Source: Ascidia mentula (Eukaryota; Chordata; Ascidiacea; Phlebobranchia; Ascidiidae). From it: a stretch of 64,000 nt of DNA. The translations under genes were made by a program, and so were the position numbers. The stretch spans positions 11,661,001 through 11,725,000 of the forward strand of contig OX387204.1 of NCBI GenBank assembly GCA_947561715.1. The letters run 5' to 3'. Positions 50,301 through 61,000 of the stretch are shown here, in pieces; the stretch's first letter is position 1; each line of letters opens with the position of its first letter. The notes under the pieces are model-generated. The model worked only from the letters and a program-made list of their open reading frames with translations. It was not told where the DNA came from and made no database searches.

Positions 50301-53300
50301 GCAGTAATGCTTTAAAATATCAAGAACTTCGTCATCCTTTGTGTCCTCATCACTGGACGATTCATTCTTATCGTGATTTCTAAATTAGAGAAAAAGTTGC
50401 AACAAAGTGAATGTTAGATAAAAATTATAATATGTATTTTATACGTATATAAGTCCAAGGTATAGGTGGGAAGTTTCGTGTGTTTAACATGTACCTACCC
50501 TTTGTTGGTTGTTTGTCCAAATGCAACTTTTTTGCGCAACATTTTCTTGGATAGTTCCTCCCAGGTCGTATTATTGTAGGCTGTTGGAGGTTCCGAAGGT
50601 ATTGCACTTTCTGATTTTGAGGTTATCTTTTAAAAATAATGTTTTTTTTGGATTGTTGCTGACGACTGCGTGCATGATTGGTCAGTATAACTACATTATT
50701 TTTTAATACACGTTTAATATTTCACTGCTCTTTATATAGATGTGTAGGTGTATTGATTCTTATTGGCGACCGATTCGACTTTTAGTTTTATCAGTGCCCA
50801 TGTCATTTATTTGTTTATTATACATTCGTGTAGTAGTTTCTTTTTGCGTAAAATACAAATCATTAGATTTATTCCAGAAATTTACGAACTTTAAGGGTAT
50901 TTTAATTTGTCACATTTCAGCTCAAATAAAACCGACCAACCTTGGTTTTGGCGCCAACTGCTTCCACCATGGTCTCGGGCTGATCCATTAACCTTCTCAG
51001 CTCTCTCGCACTTGAAATGCTACTAGAACTAGCGCTCTGCAAAATCACCAACATTGATCATATAAGGCTACCAACAATCCCAGGATTATTGATCAATGGC
51101 GCGCTTGTTATCTCAACAATCGACCCTAAACCCCTGGTATACGAATGAAAGCAAGGAAACAAAAGCCAGTGGAGAGCAGAAAATCTACTTACTGCTATTT
51201 TGTGTCCAAATGCTGTGGCATAGCGAACTTGGGGCATTGTTTCCGGGGTCTCTTTTTGAGTTACCTTCAGTAAAAAATCATCAGCTAACTAACCAGCGAA
51301 ACAAATTGTGTCATGAGTATCGCACCTCGATTGTAGAAACCTTGGAAGGGAGATGTATTTCTACAGTAGATTTAGACGATTTTTCTTCCTCCAGTTCTTG
51401 TTTCGTATCTTTGACCCTGTTAATTCAAAAACATTGTTAGTTTCTGGTAGTTTAAGTGACATGCATCGGTCTCACTTTGATGAAGGATCAATATCTGTAT
51501 CTTGCGAAGTCACTGTGATATCTAAAATGAAATTGATTAAAAAATTATGTTTAGCTTTTCATCACAGCAACTTTTCGTCGACATGAAAAATCCAATATGA
51601 CAAACCTGGAATTAATGGCGGGTTGTTGACGTTTGGAACAGAAGGAAGTTGTAAGATGTTTGGGGACAAAGATCTTTCGCTGCTGGGTGAACTTTGTCTT
51701 GAATTTCTCCCACTTCGACTAGCTTCCTGTTTTATTGCCTTCAGCTTTTCGCGCTGCTGCTTTCGCCGAGATACCCTGTCTAGATCGCAAGTAACAGTTT
51801 ATCGATCCACATGTAAAACGGTGATCACATAATTTAATGAATAGTTTCTTTCGTATAAATATCTTCCTGTGATTTCGAATTCACAAAACTGTTTCAGCCC
51901 AATTGAACTGAAATAATCTTTCACAAGCTCTTAGAGGAAGGTTTTTATGTGCCCACGTTTTGCTGCCCTATAACACTGAATAATTGATGCCGTTTCATAA
52001 ACTGGCAAAATGTAACATTACAACAGACTACAATTCTATAGAAATACCTTTCTTTTGTGGCGTCGGCGTTTCAACAGGTATGTGATGTGTCGTAATTGGC
52101 AGATTTTCCGGGTTGATTGAATTAGCTGTTACAATTGAGCCACGTGGACTGGTTATAGCAAAATGCCAATTTTTTTGGAAGTCTTCAACACGCAAATTCT
52201 AAAACAACAAACAGTGAAAATAAGTTTTGAACATATTTACCAGGGTATCGACTCTCTATTTTTTAGGCGCGTGTAAAACAATGCACTTGCGTACGCGAGC
52301 ACTTGATCATGCAAAATGTTACAGGATTGTCACATATGCGGCCGTAAACGAAACAGTAGGATACCGAAATATATATTTGGTGATACTTAGATTACGTTAC
52401 TAAAGAACAAGTATTGTTTTGACAATATTCTTTATAAATATAGATTATATGAAGTTGCATAGTTAAAAATCCCATACAAACTAACCCTTTTCAAAAGGTC
52501 TAGCTCGTTTCTTTGGCGCTTCTGTGTCTCCAAAATATTGTCTTCCGTTAACGATGATATCCTCAACTGCCTGTTTTGTGTGAATGGGCTCCTTGGGCGC
52601 GTAGGCAGAATATGGCTACGTTGTATCTGCAATCGTGAAAGAAGTCTATAACATTATTTTTTTAATTATTAACTATTTTTTGGGGGTCTGTAATACATGT
52701 AAAATGTGCCTGTATCTTGATATAGGAAGACAAATACAAAAGAAACGTTTGAAACATGTTATGTTGTGTACTTTATGCGCCAGTTTGTGGGTGATATCTT
52801 CATTGTAAATCAGTTTAGCCTAAAATAAGATTATGATGCATTTTTTATTCAACATAAAAATAAATTTGCGTCAGTTTGGAGCCAACAAACCTCGAAAGGC
52901 CTCGGTGCATTCCACAATCTGTTTCGTTTCTTTCCAGTTATCGACGACACTGAACTTCCATCAGTGGAAAAGTTGGAATGTTTATATAGTGCAGTTACTA
53001 ATTTTCTTTCCGAAACGTCAACTTCTGAAATATGCCTGTCGTTTTCGAACGTTTTCTGCTTTAGAGTCTGTCGAATTGTAAGAATTTGTAATACAAAGGC
53101 ATTACATACGTAACTAATAAACAAAACATACTTTTAAAATATATTGTCCTTCGTTGTGCAACCACAACTGCTCCGCCTGAACTATTTCGTCAAACTCCAA
53201 ATCAGCTCTGGCTTTTTCCAATAACCGCGGTAAAACATGGAGGGAGAGAACTCCTGAGGAAGATGTTGGAACTGGACTGTTTCTGCACAGAAAAAAAAAC

Positions 53301-56223
53301 GCATTGCGCCATAAGCGGCTTTTTTTTTATTTCAAATACCTTGGTGTGGACAGTTTTCCTATCTTTGCTGTTTCACCCCCCATTGTATATTTGTTAAGGG
53401 TCTCGGTAGTTTTTAGTTTAACTTGCTGCTCAAAACAAGGTGCATCTGCGATAAAAAATTAACCATTTGTATGCAGAAGATTTCATCGTGTTATTATCTT
53501 GAATGTAATCGTACTTAGAGCTTCCGCCATTGCTTGTACCAATGCTGGGAAGTTCCCCCCTCCACGGATGTAAGCCTCGGTCACATAAGGTTCGTCAGGA
53601 AATTCCATTAAATCCTCTTGCAAATTGACATCTTTTGAAAACTCTTCTCCAATCGACTGCAGCGATAAAATGTATTCAGCGATAAAATTACGAATACATA
53701 CTTTAACCTACTTTTATGTTCAATCGACGATCATGATGCGTGAATTATATCGTGTGAAGAGTTTACATATAGTTTTTTTTAATTCTTATGAGTTATGAAA
53801 CCCACGTTATAACGTTTTGTTTTTTTGGCAACAAACGCAAATTATTTTTACCTGCAAAAGTTTGACGTCCTTTTCACTTTCGAATACGTTGTCGGATAGA
53901 ACATGTTCATTAAAACCAAACCTTGCAAAATATTTTAAGGCTCTTATGCTTCCACCATTCTGCAAAATAATAGTTCACATTCAAAGATTTTTCCAAAGAC
54001 AGGCATTTTGTTGTCTACCTCGATCAGTCGTTGCAAAAGTCTCGCAAAAATGTACAAATGCTCATCTCGTTTTGAAAATAACTCCAAGTTTTGTAAAAGA
54101 ATCACTTCGTTGGGAAATGATGAAATGCATTGTTCAATTCGCTTTCTTTCCAAGTCATTTTCTTCTAAATCTGTATTATTGTAGCATAAGTGGTCAAATA
54201 CTTTGCCATATAATCTCGTGCTATATAGCCATGAAGGTTATTTACCAGATAAAGACCTTTGCTCCACAAACTTTTTGAGCATTTTCAGATTGCCTCCAGA
54301 GTCGACGTATTCCATGAACGTTTCCGCACTACGATGTCTGTTGTCATTTTCTAAGATCCTTTCAAAGCTCTCCATAATTTTCTCATGACTGGCTGTCGCC
54401 CTTATTTCATCACAGTAGTATTCCAAGATCTCTGTGTTCCCGCCCATTTCCTCAAAGCGTCGTATTTCGTCGTCGTTCCTCCCTATGCATTGTATTGTTG
54501 CAAATATTTGCTGACAAAAACAAGTGAAAATGTGGTTTGAAGAATGTTTAGCTTGCCTTTTGTAAGCAGAACCATCAACATATTCATATCCGTTCCTGAA
54601 CTTTCGATTTCACTGAACAATGTTGCGAAATCAACGTCATCTCCCAATTTCTAAGCAAAAAAGGGTTTCGTTGCTATTTTTTGCATAAGGAGCCACATAC
54701 AGTCCGTATTAAAGATTTGTGTAATCGACTTTTTATAACCCGAGGGTTTTCTACAGCAGTTGTTTTTAGATCACCTTGGTTAGATCAGATTGTTTTTTCA
54801 AGCTTTCCCGCAATAGTTGTTTGATGTGTTCTCTGTAAATGTCAGAGTATTCTTGGATGAGATTTGTGTTCACTCCTGACTCTTCTAACTCCAGTAAAAC
54901 GTTCGGGTCAAAATTAGATTCCAAATACTCCTACAGAGTTTATACAGTTTTTATGAAAAAACGGCACATTTGAGAGTAGCCCACTATTGTGCTCCAATAC
55001 TCGTTTGATTCACTAACGAGTGAGCAATATTTACAAGCGATTATACTGTTCATAGGGTACAAACTTTCTTACTTCTAGAGCGGATCCATCACCGCCTTTT
55101 GAAAGAAAACGTTCATACAAGTGTGATGAATACTGGTAAACCGTTCCAGTCAACTGTTCTGGATCTCCTGGTGGCAATTGTGACATATTTTGATAACTGC
55201 TGCAATGAGTATGAGATATTTTACCTGTCATTTTGATACGATGGTCAGTCGAACTGGACAACCATTTAAGCGTGGACCATGAAAGATCCTCGTTTGCAAT
55301 TCGAGCGTTTTGGTGATAAATTGAATAACCACCCCCAATACGAACTGGTGCTTGGTAATGTTGACTACATATAAAGGAACAATGCTTTGGAATCAACGTA
55401 TCCGACAAAACTTATTACTAGACTAACTAAATTTATATTTGTTTTAATGACAAACAAACTTCCAAGGGCACACTCGTTATTTCATCTTACTGTGGCCCCT
55501 TTCTGTGGAAACAACCATTGCACAGTCCGATGCGATCAAATGCTGTTGAAATATCGATAGGTGTTCGATCCATTGTGTTCTCGTGAAGCTGAGCTGAATC
55601 GCTCAGAGCAATAAACCTGCAGATACACAATCACAAACCAAGTTCAGAAACAATAAGGTTTGCTTGTGTTTACTACAGCATTCAACAAATCCATACTCAT
55701 GAGGCAGCGAAGATTGGTGAAGTTTTGACTGCTTCGTTTTCATCGTTTCACTAGTGTTGGTTTGATCTTTATTACTTGTTGGAATTGCGTGAAAAGACGA
55801 CCTTTCCAGACTTCGGTTTGCCTTAAATAAACAAATCTCCTAACAACTTTGCAAACTCACCCATACTCATGCTTGTAATTTAAACAATAACATTCTTTAC
55901 CTTTCTGGGGTTGGGTATGACCCATGTTTCACCTGGGTCTGGAAAATACCCATTAACCCATCGTGAATAATCTGGTTTCGTCAGTGGCCCTGTCATTTCT
56001 TGGAGTACCTTATTAAATATGCAGTGTGTCATCATTGCACGGTCATAAAACATTCATCGACACAAATGGTAAATTTGTTTAGTTAAACCCGTACCTTGTA
56101 TTCATGTTCCGATATTTCACCGGTTTGTTTTCCAAGCAAACGACGGCGAGCATTCCAAATCGCTTTCTGGTAAGATGTATTTTGCCATGAAGCAGGAAAG
56201 CGGCCCAAATCTGAATGTTTCAT
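47346..56223 (-). CDS. Unrecognised 1402-residue protein with GG-N/S-x3-L helical repeats and helical C-terminal module
   Basis: There are 32 exons on the minus strand, from the ATG at 56223-56221 (MKHSDLGRFPASWQ) to the TGA at 47348-47346; all phases close. Exon starts, high to low: 56223, 56008, 55821, 55616, 55364, 54930, 54650, 54482, 54170, 53959, 53656, 53445, 53282, 53067, 52626, 52198, 51779, 51521, 51416, 51264, 51036, 50626, 50379, 50217, 49945, 49196, 48855, 48595, 48273, 47812, 47623, 47471. Residues about 220-560 contain seven variants of one motif: SKGGDGSALE, EESGVNTNLI, ESSGTDMNML, EMGGNTEILEYY, DSGGNLKMLKKF, NGGSIRALKYF and RGGGNFPALV, each followed by amphipathic helix, as in an alpha-solenoid. 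The middle is Ser/Lys/Glu-rich and probably disordered or coiled (KQQREKLKAIKQE, KSLRDRERNLAKKRKEK). The last 150 residues (from ELHPTDDPAVDECD) form a compact helical module resembling paired EF-hands without canonical calcium loops, ending LDILEFVTYVPLFVDVHKK. No signal peptide or membrane segment. A cilium- or sperm-associated role is a guess. Intron 7 is GC-AG. Confidence 0.75.
54483..54556 (-). other. 74-nt GC-AG intron in the solenoid gene
   Basis: On the gene strand the exon ends ACAAAAG and the intron starts GCAAGC. The only acceptor that keeps the frame in phase 1 is TGCATAG before GGAGGAAC, giving TK-GRNDDEIRRF. No GT donor in the interval preserves the frame. Confidence 0.65.
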
Positions 56224-58076
56224 CTTTTGCGCAACTCAGCCTATAACTGCCTCTGTGACTAACTTATACAACATGCGTGTTTTCGCCCAGCACTGAAATT
56301 ACACATATCGAATTTACTCGATCGATCTGCCATTACTTCGTACATGAAAACAAGAACACTCCACTGGTATATCTCCCACTTGACAAGTAATATAGGCCTC
56401 AAATCCCGGCAACTCTTTGACTGGCGCTTCGACAAAGTTCATCTAACTGGCGGTAGCACTTGACATCAAATTACGCGTGGACTTTGTGTACAAAAACACA
56501 TCCAACTAGCGTCGGTTGTCAGGTTATTGTCTTGTAATGAGAGTACAGACGTCAAACTATGGATTAAACATTAACCCAGTGCGATGAGCAGCTTGCCTTG
56601 TGCTGTTCCTTGAACAAACAAGAACACAATGCCGAATTTAATTCAAGGACCGAACAGAGATTCACCACCAAATATCTCTGAATACACTCGATCGTTCAAC
56701 GCTTGTTTACAAGCTTGGGTCGGCGGGTTTTATCCTTGCTACGCTACGGGTAATCTACTGTCATAATCTAAAGTTTGCAGTTCATTAACCTTTTATTTAC
56801 GGGTTTTACTTATCGCATGCATCGTTGCATTTGTTGGGTAATCAGTGAATCATATTGCCGTAATAATAGGTAACTTCAAAAGGCGATATAGGCTTATTGC
56901 ATAACTCTTCATATGGAGCTTGGAGCTTTTATTCACGTTGAGATCTCCATAAGTGGACAGAGCGACATGAAACGACCGACGATAAATAAAAAGTCTTTCA
57001 CGACGCCCAACTATTGTCTATTTCTTGTGAATATATGCTGTTTTCTTACATCTCTTCAACTTGGAACACAAGGTTACGTCTTTGTACCAATGTACAAATA
57101 TTTGTTTTCCGTATAAACGCGTTTCCCGCATTCCAAAATAATTTGTTTGCAATCGCCCATTAAAGTTTTTAATATGTGAATACTTTGGCCTTCGTGAACA
57201 AACTTAACGTTGAAAATACAATCCTTACAAGCCTATACGTTAGTAGTCAGAAGACTAATATGTTTGCGGGATTTAGTTGGGTTATATAGTTACTAACGCC
57301 CTATGCAGATAAGTGGTTCATATCCGCCCTATGCTAGATTGTCCTTTTAATTGCCAAATTTCGTAATTCTGTCCCTTTTTAAATTGTGTTTGGTCTTGTT
57401 TCGCCTTCTGTCGACAATTCTGCATAAATGTACTTGGGAAAAGTTGGCTAATTCTTTGTCAATTTCTTACGTTCTTATCATTTCCTGAACTGTCATTGTT
57501 TGCGAGTAATTTGTGTGGTATATGATGTAGTCGATACTCTTCATATAGAAATTATATTCGGAAAACTGGTACTGATAATCTTTTTTCAATTAAATTTGTT
57601 CTTGTACATTATTAACAAGGAGAGTTTTCAGTGAGGCAACTTTTATCCAAGTTTTTTAATTGGATTTACTTCTGAAATTCTGAAAGGATAATAAATAAAA
57701 TAGTTTATCCCTTTTATATTGTTGGGAATATATCGATATGCGGGGTTGTTCTTAAATAATACTTTTTAACCGCTTTTTTGCATTCTAATCAACAGTTTTA
57801 GGTGTCTTGCGCCACCGGTTTTGCGCCAACGTTTTTTATTCCGCTGGATGCAGAGTTTGCAGACGTGGGTATAGCGTTATACATTACTTGTACAGATAGC
57901 GTTCTTTGCCTGGGCCGGCGACCGAAATAACTGTCCCAAGAGACAACTATGCCGGCCCTTTTATAGACACCAACTCATTTGCAAGCTGTGCTGATTGTCA
58001 ACTACACAGAAGCCAGGAATTCAGAACCTACTTGTATTTAAAGGTTTTTGGACCAGGTATTTAAAAAATAATCATA
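56224..58076. other. Divergent intergenic region
   Basis: About 1.85 kb between the starts of the minus-strand solenoid gene and the plus-strand Ig/FN3 gene. No exon is seen; the open frame at 56913-57116 has no support. Promoters of both genes should lie here. A TATA-like TTTTATAG at 57959-57966 is 111 nt upstream of the Ig/FN3 start codon. Confidence 0.5.
57959..57966 (+). promoter_or_regulatory. TATA-like element upstream of the Ig/FN3 gene
   Basis: TTTTATAG sits in the context GGCCCTTTTATAGACACC, preceded by GC-richer sequence. With transcription about 30 nt downstream it would leave a 5' UTR of about 80 nt before the ATG at 58077. Muscle genes often have such a TATA box. Inferred from sequence only. 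Confidence 0.4.
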
Positions 58077-61000
58077 ATGTCTGAAATAGTGGTTGCCAAG
58101 GGTGGAAAAGCCACGTTTTCGTGCGAATTACCAGATTCATCTTATCAAGGACTTTGGACCAAGGTACAACATTACTTTCGTTACCTTGCATTGTTACATG
58201 ATAAGCATAAAGATTATTAAAAGGTAAACATAGGTGCAATAAGCACGCAGTGGTTATTTTTTGACCAAAACACATTTTGTGCCAGATCAGCTCATAATCA
58301 AATACTGTGTCAGAATACCCCTGTAGTCGGTAGGAAACTATGTTTTCACAAAATTTTACATGTAGCCTTGAAAATGTTTGGTGTTGGTTATGACATTTCT
58401 ATATTCGCCGATGTTTAGAATGGAGGAACTCTTCGACATGACGGCAAACGTGTACTTATCAGTCAAAGTGGCGCTGAACACACCCTCATTATCACCACCA
58501 CAGAATCAGCAGACGCTGGAAAAATTTCCTTCAAAACAAACTCTGGGGGAGTCGAAGTTCCATTCGAATTGGTGGTGACAGGTTATTCCTTTTATGATTT
58601 ACCAAATTTACTGGAAGATTTGATTTGTGGTTACCATAGGCAAAGTTCGCGATGTTCAAGTTGGTTTTTGCGGACAAGATTCTAGTTTTCCTGTGTGTGA
58701 AAACTACACGCAACGAGAATAATTTTCTATTTATGTTAACCGCAAGCATTTTCGCCATAATTGCTTAAAACAGTTGGGGCTTACGTACCGTAATATACAG
58801 GGACAAAATATTGTAATCACAGCACATCCAGTCAAGTCTACATGTGCAGTTTAAAACTAGACCATGGTACCATCATGATGATGTAATTCGTGTGTTTGAC
58901 AATCTTTGAAAGTTATATTTGTAAATTACCGCCAACGATTCAATTATTCAGCCTAAAGCAGTGTTTCTCAAACTTTTTCCAATCACGTACCGCTTATTTG
59001 TTTTTTAATACACTGCGTACCACCGTATTACTATACCATAACTGTTATGACATAACACCAATGAATAACAATGTAGCCAATATCACAAGTTGCTTGGATT
59101 TCTTTATTGTGCATTTGTGACGCAATAGTATCAACGTGAAATTGTTGCACAGTTGAATACACGATGTCAGAATTACTTCAACACTGCAACAATTTCACGT
59201 TGATACTATTGCGTCATAAATACACAATAAAGAAAACCGACATCATGTATTTTCAGCGCTTTTGGCTTCTGCAAAGTGCGGCAAATTGTATAGAGTAGAC
59301 TAAATCGCGTACCACTTGAAAAGCTCTCGCGTACCATTAGTGGTACGCGTACCACAGTTTGAGAACCACTGGCCTAAAGACATACTTTTGCCCCGACCTT
59401 AGAATAAAGTTTTGAAAACTGTTTACAAAAGCGTCTACAATGCTTAAAAATCGAATCGTGGTTGTTAAAATATTTTACCATTACAAGAAACCATTGTCAT
59501 GCAGAACCACCAGCAATTGATCCTGTTGAGTTTGAAAAGGCATCTCAGTCGATGGGAAACTTAAAAACCGGTAAAACATCGAACACGTTAAACGCAGTCA
59601 TCCATTGTATGCCAAACATCTGCATCGTTGCAGGATCGCCGATGGTTTTGCGAGTGCCATTCAGCGGTGCTGTTCCTATAACGGCATCCTGGACGTTCAA
59701 TGGCAACCCTGTTTCGACCAGAAAGTTTGACGTTAAAACAACCGCGACCGGCAGCACTTTGACCCTCGCCAACTTTCAGGAACAAGATTGTGGGGTGTAT
59801 GAGGTACGTGTTCAACTTATAAAATCTCATTTCCCAAAATAAGCCTATTTTGATTTAGGTTTGGACTTCATTGCTTATTTCCTTTTTCCAATTGGTTGAG
59901 TCTTTTTAAGGGATTTGGATGTTTGAAAACATTAAACTAAATCCCTATAAACAAGTGCATTTGTCATTTCACTAGCGTTTCGAAGTGTCCGTGTTTTTTA
60001 ACCTTATTACACGAAGGTTCTGCTGAAAAACAATTTCGGCGAGATGCGCGTCCCAGTCAATGTTTCGCTTTCTGAATTTTCCCAAGTCAGTTTCGAAACT
60101 GTATCAGTGCCCGGAGAAACTATCCAGAAAACCAGCACAATGGTTATCAGCCAAGGTCAGTAAAATTAAACTTTGTTGTCGTCGTCATTACGACACGTGA
60201 AGTGGAATCTTATAATAGGTAAAAAGAATTAATTGCATTGCGTGTAACAAACGCGTCGCGGTTCGCAATCCAAGTCGGACGACAACTGTACGACCAACAG
60301 TTACGTGGCCTTCTATATTGTAAAACCCATGGGAGGTAATGGGTCGGATCGTGATTTGCGTCACAACTTGACACTACTGCAATGGCGGTGCGCAGCTGCT
60401 TACCAATCACCAGATCTATCGCTCATCGAATAATGTCGCTGTTAACTGCGCCAATGCGATTTAAACTTAACCCACAGTTTGCATTCTTTTTCATTATGTA
60501 ACCAACGTGCCTTCAAACATTTTCCACGGATTCCATTTACAGCAATATCCATTTATCTCAAAAATTCTTTATAACAATACACTCCCCACTTTTTTCTTAA
60601 CCTAAACTTTGCGTTTTGTCATATTTGCAAACAAATTTAACTTTCTAAATTGACGGAAAACAACTCGAAAATTGGTGTTGTACTCCGCAGTTTTCGGAAT
60701 TATGTTTGTTTTTAATATAAATAGAGCAATAGTATTAAACAACTTTTTTTAACCTAGATGTGGAGATTCCATCAAAACCTGCCGGTAACATCAAGTTTGA
60801 CAACATGTCGGCCAACCATTTCACAATTAGCTTTATTACCACGAGCAAGGGTGACAATATTAGCGAGTACAGCATTGAAAAAAGTGAAGGCGGCAACGGA
60901 TGGCAAAAGGTAAATAAATTTATAATTATTGCTAAGTTTCACAGATATTAAGTATGCTTTGATTCGTGCAATAACCACAAATTGTTATCATTTAGCTGCG

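Noticed and set aside
55031-55224. Intron after AAAATGACAG|GTAAAA in the solenoid gene
   Set aside because: The frame reads straight through, and no acceptor downstream keeps the phase, so the exon is kept as 55364-55073.
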